Below are positions 44,760 through 56,993 of a DNA stretch of 64,000 nucleotides, in pieces. The stretch comes from Calonectria ilicicola (Eukaryota; Ascomycota; Sordariomycetes; Hypocreales; Nectriaceae), in contig CP085835.1 of the NCBI GenBank assembly GCA_020809705.1, positions 62,001 to 126,000 of the forward strand, in the 5' to 3' direction. The notes under the pieces were generated by a model. It saw nothing but the letters and a program-made list of their open reading frames with translations. It searched no databases and had not been told where the DNA came from. The translations under genes were made by a program, and so were the position numbers. Every line of letters begins with the position of its first letter. Position 1 is the stretch's first letter.

Positions 44760-47555
44760 TCACATCTCTCCCTCAGTTCCAATTTCTAATAGAGAATCCG
44801 CCGGAGTTAATACATTCAGGATTGCCAGCACCAAGAATAATGAAACAGTAGTAACGGTGCTACTAGCAATGTAAATCTTAGTCAGTGGTACTTTCCAAGT
44901 GCCCGTGTTGCTGGTGTCGTTGATTGGTGATCCAAGGATTGGACTGGGAACTGGTTTTTCGGTTTCCACATCATAAATATCATCAAAGTCCTTATTCAAG
45001 AAGGTAGTAGATTGAATCATCGGGCCTGGCTCAAGATGTCGTGGCGAGGTGGGGAAGATCATTTCGAGGAAATTTGAGACTCCTGCAGTCGCCAACGAAC
45101 CGGCCAACAAGAAGATGGACGCAATGAGGATGAGGTCTCTCCATCTGTCATTTGCCAAAGAGCCGTCGCCGGTGAAGGCACCAGTGAGAAGTACACCACG
45201 GGCGTTGTTTGCAAGGAAAAGGTGAAAATGAAGAACGTAGAGTTCAAGGGAGCAACCTCCTACCCACTCCAAGGCTGCCGAGTAGTAACTGCGAGTTGTG
45301 GCCGAAATATTTCGCAAACAAAGGTATGCTAAAATTGGAACAACTGAAGTCATGCTATGGGATTGCATATAATCAGAAATTTTCAAGCCTTCCTGTGACC
45401 AAGTGGACCAATAAAAGCCAAGGATCATGAAACTAATGACGCCAAAAGAGTAGATCCACTTAGGAGCTAGTGACTTGTCGAGTATGTGGTGGTGATTGGC
45501 GGCGGCCAGAAGCATTCCGGCATAGGAAATATACAAGTCTTGCGATATGTAACTTTCCAATACTTCAATATCCCAGTGAATATTGTAGATTTGCAGGATG
45601 AACGCAATGAATTTGATTATAGGAGTGAATTTGACAATGACAGTCAGAAGTGCAATAGAAGCAACCACTTTCGCGAAAATGGTTCCCATATCACCATTCA
45701 ACTCTTCTTGTCTGAACGCCGTGGTTGCCCATACAACAAAGAAGAAGACGCTAGCCAGCATAATGTACTGATAGTTGATATAGCTGGTGCTAGTGAAATG
45801 AGAAAGCAGAGCAGTAAAGAGATTAAGGCGCAGTAAAACATTGGCCATGCGAGAATAGGAGTAGTCCCTTGTAGCAAGGAAATACGCCGTGTGTTCGTAT
45901 GCCAGTTGAAAGAGAAACGATGAACCTAAGATAGCCATCACAATGCTGCCAAGAACAGACTGGTGGTTGGCCCAGGAGATGGAAATCAGCATCAAGTGTA
46001 CCAATCCCTTCCACTCGTTCATCTGGTTTTGCTGCAGGAAAGCTTCATCAGATCTCATAGAGCTAGATGGTATTGAAACTCTGCGTACAGAGAGGAGGGC
46101 AATAATGGCCCAGATGATGCAGAGAATGGCAACACTCTGATGCTCTAGCACTTTTTCACCTTTTCCCATCATCTGAGTACGATCCGCAAAGTATGACATG
46201 AGCAAAGGCAGCACCATGGCCCCTCCTGTGCGCATGTTGAGCAATTTAAGGCGGGATCTCGATTGATCTTTGAGCATTTCTCGCAGCTCCAAGGTGAGGC
46301 ACACCACCAGCAGTATCATAGACGACCACAGGAGTATCGACTGGGTTGCAGGCTTGTAGCCGTAGTCGGTACAGCAGGTGCCGTTTATAGGCCATCTCTG
46401 GCGTGCGAGCTTGGCGTTACACCGGTAATTTAGCATGATGTTGCCCCTCATTTCGGAAACACTGTCGATATAGTGCCACCCGCTGCCCCATGCATCATCA
46501 ATAGTCTTGTTCTGTCCTTCGACAACCTGGGAAACTGCCCATGCCATATGAAAGTTCAAATCCTTTTCGTGATCCCTTAACCATTGCTGAAACCCGCGCA
46601 AAATTCTCTGTTCCTTGTCGTGTAGAGACCATCTTTTTTCGTCGTATCCAGTGACTGATCCACGGGTGGGCGGAATGAAGAAGAGTTGATTACCCATTCC
46701 TTCTTCCGGGTCCATTGGCGCTGTGAAGAGGTTTTTTGACTTTTCGGGATAAATTGTGGACGCCTTTGTCACGACGTCGTGATACTTTTGAATCCACTCG
46801 ACTTCCATTTCGTCACTGTCTCGGGCGCGATCCACGAACCATATTCCACCTCCGACAAGGAATAGGCTAGGGCTCTTCCGCTCGCTAGATGGGATCCCTT
46901 TCTCTTCCTCTTCTCTGTAGAGGGCCAACTGCTCGGCATATACTGTGAGGTTGGAGTAGTCGCCATCTCCCTCATAGATATTCCAGTGGCCCTCGCTCTG
47001 TATGTAAGGATTCCAGACGAATTTAAGGGTAAGGTTACGATATGGAACTTGCCAATCTGCGTGCCGAGATTTGACAAACTTCTCAATGTATTCATTCGGT
47101 ATTTCCAACTATAGCAAAGGAATCATCAATTAATTTTCTGACCTAAAAGCCGGCGGGTTCGACAATATGACGCTTACCTTGCGCACGATAGCTTCTGCCG
47201 TTTGACGGTAGGTGGAGTCTCCTGAAATCAGAATGGAATTGTTCCCCACACATTGAACAATGTCGTCGGCCTTATAATCGTGAAGCATGCAGTTGTCTGC
47301 CTGCCACTGCTTGAACGGCAGACGGTCTCCATTCTCATCCGGAGCATCGACCCAGCGACCTGTAGTGAGGAGTGAGCGGCAGCGATAAGGATCGTCTCCG
47401 GGGGAAACCGTATAAATGAGAACAGAAACGAGAAAAAAGAGGCCCCAAATTGTGGTCACCGCCTTGTAAGCCGCTGAGGCGCTGGGGGCTGCCGAGGCGT
47501 GCAAAGCCGAAGCCCTAGCCGACGTCCCCTTGTATAAGTCTGACAGAAGATCCAT
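44760..47555 (-). CDS. Cas1-like polysaccharide O-acetyltransferase, multipass
   Basis: Two exons, 47555-47178 and 47108-44760, join in frame to 908 residues. The N-terminus has one membrane anchor (about 34-51). A lumenal PC-esterase-like domain follows, with CRSLLTTGRWVD, DNCMLHDY and the nucleophile-type motif ISGDSTYRQ. The C-terminal half has roughly a dozen transmembrane segments, the acyltransferase domain of the Cas1p family known from Cryptococcus glucuronoxylomannan O-acetylation and from plant and animal relatives. It should act in the Golgi, acetylating glycans. The substrate in this fungus is unknown. It has no evident metabolic link to the catabolic genes around it and may simply be a neighbour. 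Confidence 0.88.
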
Positions 47556-48315
47556 TTAACACAGGTGGATGTGGATTCCGGATTGGTTGAGAGCAAGTAA
47601 AAGCAAGAGGATTGGCATAATTTTAAATAGTATTCGACAAAGGGAGGGGAGCAAACACCAGAAAAAAAGGAACGATGTGAATTCCAGCCAATTTGTCGGG
47701 ATTCATTCCGCGGGGGATTGGTTGGCGGGCAGGACAGCTGGACAGCATTTCTGGGGCCGTTACCCTAGTGAGGGGAGGTTGAAAAATAATAGCACCCTCC
47801 ATAAAGCACAAAATTCTTTACGACACACCAGAATAGTGAATTCCATCCCCGAGTACATGCAACCAATCTGCGCCGGCGAATTTCACCACACAAGGATCGT
47901 CAAGACATGTTTGGGGCAAGACTCCCCGACCCACAGGTTAGTTATTGTCCAATCATTGCCCGAGCCGTTGCATACTTTGGCACAAGCGCCGTTTCTCAGC
48001 AAGCTGTGGCCAAGCAGCCGCCCAGTAACACGCCCGCATCCGCATGCCCAAGGTAAGCCACAGTGTATTAGCAACCACCGTTGCGGGTTGACGGTTGAGT
48101 CTTGAATGCGAGTTCCATGATGGAAACCCGAACCAACCGGGCCCCAGTCAACAAGTTGATTACCCAGACATCGACATCGGAGAACAATCGGCGGCATCGG
48201 ATCGGATGAGGAGATGGTACGTACTACCATGCAACGAGGGGCAAGTGGGTGACATTGACGTCAATGAGTCGAATGCGGGGGAATCGCGATACAACTTCCT
48301 ACACTTGGGTCTCTA
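47556..48315. other. Divergent intergenic region
   Basis: It lies between the divergent Cas1-like and alpha/beta-hydrolase genes. Open frames at 47569-48105 and 47883-48230 overlap on opposite strands and show no family motifs. Confidence 0.45.
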
Positions 48316-49242
48316 ATGCTTCCTCGGGCTTTTTCACGCTTCCAACGGCCACTTAACCTGCTCTCTCAACGCTATCTCAGAATGGTCAGCACACTCACGC
48401 TTCCTGACTCGCGTGTCTTGTCCTACACGCTGGACACGCTGCCCCACAACGGGCCTGTCGTTCTTTTGGCCAACCCACTCCTCGCGCCGCATCGCTTCTG
48501 GGACCGCGTGGTCAAGGCTTTGAACGAAGAAGGCTACCGCACGCTTCGATACGACCAGCCCGGACATGGAAATTCATCCGCTCCGACCGAGCTAGATACT
48601 ACATTCGACTCCATCGCCGACGATGTGCGCTTTTTGTTGAAGAAACTGGAAATTCCAAAGCTGCACTCTTGGGTTGGAGTCTCAATGGGCGCCTCCACCG
48701 GAATAGTCTTTGCGACCAAATATCCAAAGATTGTGGGCAAGCTCGCAATCTGCGACACCATTTCGTGTTCTCCCGTCAACGCCGGCATTGAGGACGCGTT
48801 TGCTGCAAGAGTAGCCGCTGCTAGAGAAGCTAGCAGCTTGAAAGCCACAATTGACTCTACTCTTGAGCGATGGTTCGGCAAAACCTGGCTCAACAACAAC
48901 CATGAAGAGGCTCAACGCATGCGGATGCTCATGTCGGGAACTTCTATTGATGGATTCCAGACCTGCGTCAACGCTTTGAGAAGTGAATCATTCGACCTGC
49001 GCCCACTCTTTGCCAAGGTCGGTGCATCCGTCGATGATGCTGTATGCGTTGTGGGAGAAAACGATGCCGACCTGCCCCAGGTCATGGCTCAAATGAGAGA
49101 CCAGATTGAGGAGGGATTCAAAAACTCGGGAAATGAAAAGACCATCGATCTCGTCCTGGTGGAAGATGCTGGCCATGTATGCTTCATTGATGGGTATCAA
49201 CAGTTTATTCAATTCGTGACGGGGTGGCTGAAGCGTGCGTAA
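48316..49242 (+). CDS. Alpha/beta hydrolase, enol-lactonase-like
   Basis: This intronless gene codes 308 residues of alpha/beta-hydrolase fold, similar in layout to 3-oxoadipate enol-lactone hydrolases. Seen: YDQPGHGNSSAP (oxyanion-side segment), the nucleophile elbow GVSMGAS with Ser at about residue 123, and a late DAGHVCFIDG with the catalytic histidine; an aspartate in VGENDADLP may complete the triad. The first 22 residues are Arg-rich with a second Met at 23, so there may be a mitochondrial leader or a later start. It probably hydrolyses an ester or lactone. If linked to the BVMOs, it could cleave their products; it may equally serve aromatic degradation. Confidence 0.87.
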   Translation: MLPRAFSRFQRPLNLLSQRYLRMVSTLTLPDSRVLSYTLDTLPHNGPVVLLANPLLAPHRFWDRVVKALNEEGYRTLRYDQPGHGNSSAPTELDTTFDSIADDVRFLLKKLEIPKLHSWVGVSMGASTGIVFATKYPKIVGKLAICDTISCSPVNAGIEDAFAARVAAAREASSLKATIDSTLERWFGKTWLNNNHEEAQRMRMLMSGTSIDGFQTCVNALRSESFDLRPLFAKVGASVDDAVCVVGENDADLPQVMAQMRDQIEEGFKNSGNEKTIDLVLVEDAGHVCFIDGYQQFIQFVTGWLKRA

Positions 49243-49866
49243 TGTATGTCGAGCCAAGACACGTATTTAACCACAGCGGCATCAAGTAAATGAAATCCCA
49301 TGGACCAAAATAGTTGAAAATTGTTGTCATCGTTTCCACGAACCAAACCATGCTATCCATTACATTTGATAAGACCACGTAATTCCAGCCTCTGGGCCCG
49401 GGACCTTGAACGGTAAAAGCCCACTGGTGATGCTCACCCTGCGCCATGTCGTGTCAAAGGCAAAACTACGAGCCACGCACCCTCCCTCAACGCCTCCAAC
49501 AGTCCTCTGGGGACCCTCCTGGGAGGTCCTCGCTGCGCTCGAAAATTTCTTGACTTTTATCGATCTCTTTCTCCCCTAGCTGTTTGGAAAAGCAAATAGT
49601 TTGTGAGAAGGGTCGCCATTTCATACAACATGCTTTCAAGTAAATAGATATATTTCCTACGCTAACAAAGTCAAGTGAATGATTTAATCCCACAGTCCTT
49701 CTATCTATTAGAACTCTTCTGAAGCCAAACTGTCGATCCCTTCCCAGCCCCATATCCCGGTGAATCAGTTTGATCAAGGCCATGGTTCCGAGGGTTTGAT
49801 CTTTATATCGAAGGCATGCCGCAGTAAGAAGCATCTGCGACACAGTTTGGCCACACTCATGCCTCC
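49243..49866. other. Convergent intergenic spacer
   Basis: It lies between the alpha/beta-hydrolase stop and the tyrosinase stop. Small open frames have no motifs. No gene is seen. Confidence 0.45.
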
Positions 49867-51157
49867 TTATTCCTGTTTGTTGTTATAGACATAAGTCATG
49901 CAGACAGGAGAGGAGCGAATGTCCATGACGTCTGAAATGGTAACATTGTCTGCAAGACCTGTCATGTACAATACATGGTCGAGGGTTGTGGTCGTTCCGT
50001 TGTCACCACTGTATTGGACAAGTCGAGGGCTAGCTGCTGGCCATCCAAGCATGTCCAAGAGGGTAGAGGACATAGTGTTGTCACCACCCATGTCAGTCAG
50101 ACGGTTGTCAAGGTCGGCTTCTTGCCACTGCCACCACATAGCATCCAACCATGTGTGGTGAGCGAAAAACAAGGGGTCGCCAGGGCTGAGTTCAACATTG
50201 TAGAGCGTACCACCTACAGCCGAGTGGCCGGCGCCATGGGGGTTCAGAGCGTAGCAAGAATAAGCATCCTCATAGCTGTCATACGAGTAGCAGGCATCAA
50301 GCTGCACTTGATCGGCCATGGATTGCAGCGCATTGGTGTCAAACTCACGACTAATACAGTTGTCACCTGTGGTGCCATTTCCAGTCCAATGAAGTGTTAC
50401 ATTGGCAAAAGGTCCATCAGTGATGCAGTCGTCATCACCCGACCCATTGCCACCAAATGCATCAGACTGCAAAATTGTAGCATTGCTCATATCGTCGAGC
50501 TCGGAATCGGCAAGCTCATCCCAGTACCTATATATCGATTAGGTAAAACTGCACAGCACGTGAGGGGAATGTTTCATCACTTACGGCAATGGTCCAGTGT
50601 AGTTACACTTGGATTCCAGGAGGTTGGCGTGAACAACAATGAAATAGCGGTGCCAGGGAAGAAATTGGCCCTATTGCACAGAGTTAGTAATGTGCGGTTT
50701 GCATGCTCACTTTAGTACTCACATCACTGTGGACGTAGTTGGCCTGCCAGATATGATTGTACTGAATCTCGTCCCAAAGGTTCTGGGCGTCCTCGTTGTC
50801 CGTGATCTTGCTGGCTGTAGTCAAGCACACTTCTGCATCGAGATAGGCGGTCTTCTCGTCATCGGAGAGATTGTCCCTTTTTATTCAAGTTAGGAAATTG
50901 CGGCTCATAACAGAACTATGGATCGGATGCAGGGAACAGGTGGAGATGAAGAAAGCTTGGCGAATCTAACTCTGCACCCATGTCTCGTTTACGAGATTGC
51001 AGATTGTTGTAACCGCTTACCAAGGCATAGCTGTGCGAGTAGAAGAGCAGTCTCGCTTCACATGAGTTACTCCGTCAGGCTTGGTTGGAGTTGGAGTGGC
51101 GAAAGCCGAACCCGAGAGGGCAAGGGCCAAACTAAGGAAAGATGTAAGTTGAGGCAT
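49867..51157 (-). CDS. Secreted tyrosinase-family copper oxidase
   Basis: Four exons, 51157-51021, 50876-50723, 50670-50585 and 50527-49867, join in frame to 345 residues. A signal peptide (about 1-20) is followed by a short pro-like segment ending KR. The CuA region reads HIWQANYVHSDGQFLPWHRYF, and the CuB region reads NPHGAGHSAVGG and DPLFFAHHTWLDAMWWQWQ, both typical of the short fungal tyrosinases. Several N-glycosylation sites lie between them. It should oxidise phenols or catechols to quinones outside the cell. I cannot tell whether the third CuA histidine is canonical (WHRYFIVVH). There is no C-terminal cap domain, unlike the long melanin tyrosinases. A TATATAAAA box lies upstream. Confidence 0.9.
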
Positions 51158-53418
51158 GATGCCGGTAGTAGTAGGATCGAATGAGTGTGATTAGAAATCA
51201 AGAGAGTGTGAAATGTTGTTATTGATGGTGAGTGAGAATCTGATGGCTTGAAAAGTATAAAATTCATGACCCAACTGGCAAAGATGGCTTTTATATACTT
51301 GTACAAACTGTTTGCACGCTCCACCCAATATTTCCATCGTCATCATGAACGAAGCACTTAGTGGGGATTGATTCGTCGTCCAGTAGTCAAGTTGCAGTCC
51401 ACACAGTAACAGTATGCAGTCAAAATTGGTAATGCGAATATTCGTATACCATCGACCGTCATCACCGCTCCCCGGCATGATGAATCCTTACTAGCGGTTT
51501 GCACGACGGCGATTAGCAGCGCCGCGCCTGCACGGTCGTGAGGGTCCGCCCGCACATATGCCGGGCGTAAAGAACAGAAGGTCGCGTTCGCATGCTGATT
51601 CTACAGGCCACGAATGCGAAAACCCACACGTCTAGTGAATCAGCCACACATACGCGTTCGCGGATGGGTCAACAGCTCGGTTCCCGCCAAAAGTGATTGG
51701 CTGCCAACGCCAATTTCAACGCGTGCAGTGCCATGATCCTTGATCGGTGGAGCTCCCGTCAGCGGCCGAATGCGAAAATACCCACCGGGCAACGTCTCAT
51801 TGAGCGAAATTTCGTTCGCCCTGACAGATGAACAAGGAATATATGCGCTGAAGGCAACGCTGAAAAGCATGCAAGTCTAAATGTGAGGGTAAGTTGCAAC
51901 CCCTCCGGTCAAGCTCACTGCACAACTCAGGAGTACATATGCGACGTCAGTTGCGCGTCAGCACTTACTTTGCTCCACTCCCATCAGTCGTAGCGATTCA
52001 TAGTAATTACACGTCTTTCCGTTGTATCCGATTTGTTAAATCGCGATGATCCATTGCGTATTGTCATTGCGCCATAAAGTTTTACCTAGATGAACCTGTT
52101 CCCGAAAAATTGATCTAATTGTGATGGGGTCGGCAAGTGAATCTACCCTAGAGCTGCGTCGTAGCTAAGCGTTTAAGTTTGGATTATTGAAATCTACTAT
52201 AGAATTAGGGCTGAAATTAAATAGAACATATTAATAATTAATGACTAAATATAAATTGATGGAGAATTGTTAGTTTACATTTATTTATATTGGCGTGATT
52301 TATTCTTATTCTGGTCTACGGTGTACAATTATCCATTCATCAGGATGCTGCTCCTTTGTGAGTGAATGGGTTAAGCCGACGTTCAACCGGAGGCAATTTC
52401 TGTCCGTGCACTTTGGCCCAGCTACTCGGTCCGAGTGGCTGGTACTCAGAGTATCAGAGTGTTACCTCTATTGAACCTTCTTTTAAACTACTTTTTGAGA
52501 AAATTTTGACTGATATTATAACCGATTTATTGATCATATTTTAAATTTGGTTATGCGCTTATCAGCTTGCCTACTTGCCATTCAATCTTTGGGTGTTTTT
52601 TAGGTTTGCTTCTGGGTCTTGGCTTTCAGCGTACGATAGAACATTAACACCTATACATCTACACTAGCGTAAAGAAGCGTGAGATCATTTGTATCTCTGT
52701 TATTCTGTTAGTCCAATAATGGCCTGATTGTGCTTGTGGGACCTGGTTTGCCCCACAAGCGAAACCACCTTGCTTGGGCGAATGGAGAAAAAAAAAAAAA
52801 ACAAGAAAAGCAAGACAAAGGCTAAGCTTCGGCAAAATACAGGCTATTTATGCACAGATGGAACAAAATATCTATGCATCTATGCAGAACAATCCCCTGT
52901 TAGTGAAGAGGCTGGCTTAAAACTTGTCTGTCTAGGCTAGACCATCGCCATTTTGACAGGCTGGGTTCTAAACGATAATAAAGCAAATTTATGCCACTGA
53001 TCTGGGTAAAAGACACAATAACCGGAATTGAATTCAAGCGCAAAACGCATATTAACATCACCCAAAGAAAACTTTGCCTGGAGCACAAAGCAAGTTTCGG
53101 CAATAGTCTTTACCGAGATGTAGCGCGAGAAACCAGCGGACAAATTCACGGCCAGTTAATCGAGGGGGCATGCGATCGCTTGTAAATTAACCGATTTTCT
53201 GACGTCAAGGACTCGGATATGTGTATTTCGAATCCATGGTCATCTTCTACTTCGCAGGACTTGGGGAGAACGGCGGTGTCTTGACGGTGGTGTATAAAGC
53301 CGGATCGGCACAGCTGGTGACTGCTTGCGTCGAATGCGAACATCGACCCACGATCCTGCATCTTCATTAATTTCGGTAATCTATACTGTCTCCTGAGGAC
53401 CTAACTCGAAACGGAATA
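51158..53418. other. Gene-poor AT-rich region, 2.3 kb
   Basis: No gene is supported. The segment 52180-52550 is strongly AT-rich, and a 14-base A run lies at about 52788-52801. A lysine-rich short open frame at 52728-52940 is a by-product of that run. The two ends hold promoters of the tyrosinase and quinate/shikimate dehydrogenase genes. Confidence 0.5.
51289..51297 (-). promoter_or_regulatory. TATA box of the tyrosinase gene
   Basis: TATATAAAA is read on the minus strand about 130 bp before the ATG at 51157. Confidence 0.5.
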
Positions 53419-54342
53419 ATGGCTCTCCATAGAGATCGTCTTTACATCGCTGGTGCTCCTGGCGGTGACTCCATCGGCCCAAAAATACACGAATTTATTG
53501 CTAATTCCTTGGGGCTGAATTGGTCATGCGATTTTCTACGGCTAGACGACATCCAAGATGTTATGAAGCTCTTTCGAAGGGATGATTTTGCTGGCGGTAT
53601 CGTGACCATGCCTCATAAGCGAACAGTCATTCCTTTCTTGGATCGTTGCGATGAGCTCGTTCAGATTCTTGGCGCCTGCAATTTTGTCCACCTCACATTA
53701 GATGGGAAACTCCATGGCACAAATACAGACTGGGTCGGGATTTACGACGCCATCATTACTAGATGCCGTGACCATGTTCCTGGCAGAACCGGACTCGTCT
53801 ATGGCGCTGGGGGAGCCAGCCGTGCCGCCATTTACGCACTATGGGCAAAGCTGAAATGTGACAAAATTTATCTCGTCAATCGAGATGAAAAAGAAGTTGC
53901 CGAACTAATGGATGATATTCACAAACAGCCAGACATGTATTGGCCAGAAATCGTCCATGTTCGCACTGTCACCGAGAGTAAAGCACTGCGTTGCCCGTAC
54001 TATATTGTGTGCACTGTTCCTGATTTTGAGGCCGTTACCCCTCAAGAAATAGTGGCTAGGGACATTTTGGTTGAGTTTTTGTCGAGAAGCTCGAAGCCAA
54101 AGGGCATTGTGGTGGACATGTGTTATCACCCACCGATGACGAGGAATTTGGAGCTTGCTAAGCGACATGGATATCGTATTATAGAAGGCTTCATTATTGT
54201 GGCATCTCAATTTGAATGTCAATGGAAACTTTGGACAGGTAAAAATATAGAGACGGAGGAGGTGTTTGGAATGACGGAGAGGCTGGTTCTTGAGCGCCAA
54301 TCGGAAACCAGCCATGCTGTACCGGCTATTAATGCTCAATAG
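53419..54342 (+). CDS. Quinate/shikimate dehydrogenase homologue
   Basis: This intronless gene codes 307 residues. It has the two-domain shikimate/quinate dehydrogenase layout: an N-terminal substrate domain with GGIVTMPHKRTVIPFLD (the catalytic lysine in MPHK), ACNFV and GTNTDWVG with its aspartate, then the nucleotide loop YGAGGASRAAIYAL at about residues 125-138 and YLVNRD at the end of beta 2. The aspartate after NR hints at NAD use, as in catabolic quinate dehydrogenases, but this is uncertain. Biosynthetic shikimate dehydrogenase in fungi is part of the pentafunctional AROM protein, so a stand-alone copy points to quinate/shikimate catabolism or a secondary pathway. No other recognisable qut/qa gene is in the window, though the nearby sugar-type MFS could be a quinate carrier. 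Confidence 0.87.
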   Translation: MALHRDRLYIAGAPGGDSIGPKIHEFIANSLGLNWSCDFLRLDDIQDVMKLFRRDDFAGGIVTMPHKRTVIPFLDRCDELVQILGACNFVHLTLDGKLHGTNTDWVGIYDAIITRCRDHVPGRTGLVYGAGGASRAAIYALWAKLKCDKIYLVNRDEKEVAELMDDIHKQPDMYWPEIVHVRTVTESKALRCPYYIVCTVPDFEAVTPQEIVARDILVEFLSRSSKPKGIVVDMCYHPPMTRNLELAKRHGYRIIEGFIIVASQFECQWKLWTGKNIETEEVFGMTERLVLERQSETSHAVPAINAQ

Positions 54343-55247
54343 TTAAATGCCCAAATGTCAGCTAGAATCCCTAGATGTGCGAAACGGTGAAAGGATATCA
54401 TAGCGGAGATTTTACATCGCGTTGATCGACGACGTTGAACCCTTCTTAAAGGCCGTGATGCCACAGTCAGATGATAATGCTGGCTATCGTATACCTTTGT
54501 TAGGAACCAGGGGGCTTAATTTTTGTCATTTCGGGCTAAAACTGCCTGTGAGAAGAGGCCCAGAACAAAGAGAATTGTTCCGAATGTAAGAAACAACAAA
54601 ATGGTGGCCGGCAATTTATCTTAACCGAGACCATCTCGTTCACAGACTAAGAAAGTGGGCCTGCTTGGTCGAGGTCAGTTGGTATAATTTCGCCACGTGA
54701 TTAGCTCGGATTACAGTGAATGCCTATGCGTACCTTACATAAACCTATGTGGACTTGCTCCTGTGGATTGTGGCGCAGGGTGTAAAACAGCCTCCAAGCA
54801 AGTGTAAAACCAAGCATGGGAGTGATACTACTACCACGCATCTAGCCGAAAAGAATTCACCAATGACAGGCGTCCCATACCCTGAGTTTTAGCAGAAAGC
54901 ATGGCGATTACACAGTTGGAATCTAACCCTGGAGGCTATTCAGTCTACTGCAATCTTGGGCACACCAAGATGAAAGTTTGAATAAGAGAAAATCTCAGCA
55001 TGAGTGAGTTTCGGAAACCGCTAGAGGAGTTCATCTGATACGAGCAAAAGTAAAATTCACGAATTTGTGTCTGACTAGCTGTTGGCGCACATAATTTTCA
55101 ATGTCTGGCTTCAATTTCGAGTTGAGAGATGTAGTATATCTGACCAATAACATGTGAATAGATTCCACTCATTTGAGCCTGCAGCCGTTCTCTGAAGCTT
55201 TGAAGTGCGAGAAAGGGCAAGATGCTAGCAGTCTATTCATCAACATG
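54343..55247. other. Convergent intergenic spacer
   Basis: It lies between the convergent quinate/shikimate dehydrogenase and MFS genes. No gene, repeat or RNA is recognised. Confidence 0.5.
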
Positions 55248-56993
55248 TCAAACTGAGGTATCCGTTGAAGCAATATTGGCTCCTTCAATGTGTTCATAAC
55301 TGGGCCTCTTGCCAGCAACTTCGTGGAGTGCCTTGGAATTTTCCACATCTTGAGCTAAACTCTTCATCATATTTCCACTGTTATCGAAATGCCTCTCCAT
55401 TACTTTACTCTTGTGAACGGCATCGAAAGCACCAGTCGATTCACTAAAGATCAAATCAACCTCTTCCAATGATCGACCCCGGGTTTCAGGGTAGAAAAAA
55501 TATATGACTGGAAGTGCCGCAAAATTTAGTACAGCAAAGACGATGTACGTGCGCCAACCAATGTTTGTGAAGGCGACGGGAGTTACCATGACGACCATAA
55601 AGTTGCAAATCCAGTTTGATGAAGTAGAAAGCGCATTGACTGGGCCTCTGATGGCTAGGGGTACAATCTCAGCTGGTAGGATCCACGAAATCTGAGCCCA
55701 CGCAGTGCCGAAGAAGGTGTTGAAGGCGAATAAGAAGACTGCAGCCCCAATACCAGCGTTCTGACCTCCAATGTTTGTGCAAATTGCAAGCACCACCATT
55801 GATGCACACAAACCAATAGACGACGCCGTAAGCAATGGACGACGGTTGATGTACTTGATGAGAGGTATCGAGAAGATGGAAGCAATGAAGTACTGAGTAC
55901 CATTGCATGCTGCCAAAACACGGGAAAGGAACGGAGACAGTCCAATCTCGTTTTCATAAATAGATGCCGCATAATATGTTATAATATTAATCCCGGTTAG
56001 TTGGCTTAGGATCTGAACGCTGAGGGCGATGGATGTTCGATTGAGATTTTTTAGAGGGCCGTTGGTAAACATCTCAGAGAGACCTGAGGCGTTGGTCATG
56101 TGAAGAGATGTAGAAATGGCATGAATTTCATCCGCAATGAGAGTGTCATCTTCCGGGAGATTGTACAAAGCACAGATAACCTCGATCGCTTCATCACGCT
56201 TGTCACGTAGAAGTAACCAGCGTGGAGACTCGGGAAGAGACATGATGACCGACATGATGAATAGGGAGAATATGATCTGGAAAGCAATAGGGAAACGCCA
56301 TGCCACAGGGTTTTGGTCCACAAAGGAGATGCCAAAGTCAATCCAGTAACTAACCATGACGCCGGCAATGACTAGAGATGTCTCAAACGCCATGATAGGT
56401 CCTCGCAGATGAGGCTTGATGCATTCGGCCTGCCACACAGGAACTGTGGCTGTGTTGATGCCTGTCCCCATCCCGCAAATGACTCTTCCGACAATGAACA
56501 TTGGGAGACTGAAGGAGGCAGCTTGTAGGATTGCACCGATAGTGACTAGCATGCAACCGAAAAAAACGGCCTTTCGGCGGCCAAATATGTCACCAAACCG
56601 AGCAACGAGGAGAGCGCCACAGAAGCAGCCGAGATTGTAGCACGATATAGTGATGCCTGCAACGATCAGTAAATGAATTCGAGTAGAAGAGACATGCTTG
56701 AGAATGTAGCTGACCTTGAATGGTGGATTTATGACTTATTTCGGAATTACTCATTCCCACAGTGCAAGCCTTGGTGGTACAAATGCTGGGGAACGTGCTG
56801 GTAAATGACGGTAATGTGAGCAAGCCACCCATCACTCCTTGGTCATATCCGAATAATCTGCATGATAAGAATGAGCAACATAAAAGGAATATTGGGAAAA
56901 CCTGTGTGCCTACAAAAACTCCAAACCAGCAGTGATGATGATAAGCCAATTTAGCTTGTTGCCACGAAGGCCAAAGAAGGGTTTGTTTGCCAT
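55248..56993 (-). CDS. MFS sugar-porter-family transporter
   Basis: Three exons, 56993-56914, 56857-56715 and 56656-55248, join in frame to 543 residues. The family signatures are all present: LFGYDQGVMGGLL in TM1 (completed by intron 1), ARFGDIFGRRKA after TM2, PESPRWLLLRDK, QILSQLTGINIITYYA in TM7 and FFYPETRGRSLEEVDLIF at the end of TM12. Typical members carry hexoses, disaccharides, polyols or quinate at the plasma membrane; the substrate is not readable. The hydrophilic C-terminal tail is about 60 residues. It lies between the quinate/shikimate dehydrogenase and the aldehyde dehydrogenase genes. Confidence 0.92.

Noticed and set aside
47569..48230. Overlapping open frames upstream of the alpha/beta hydrolase
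   Set aside because: They overlap on opposite strands, have no conserved motif and occupy a promoter region.
52728..52940. Lysine-rich short open frame
   Set aside because: It is created by an A run and has no features of a real gene.
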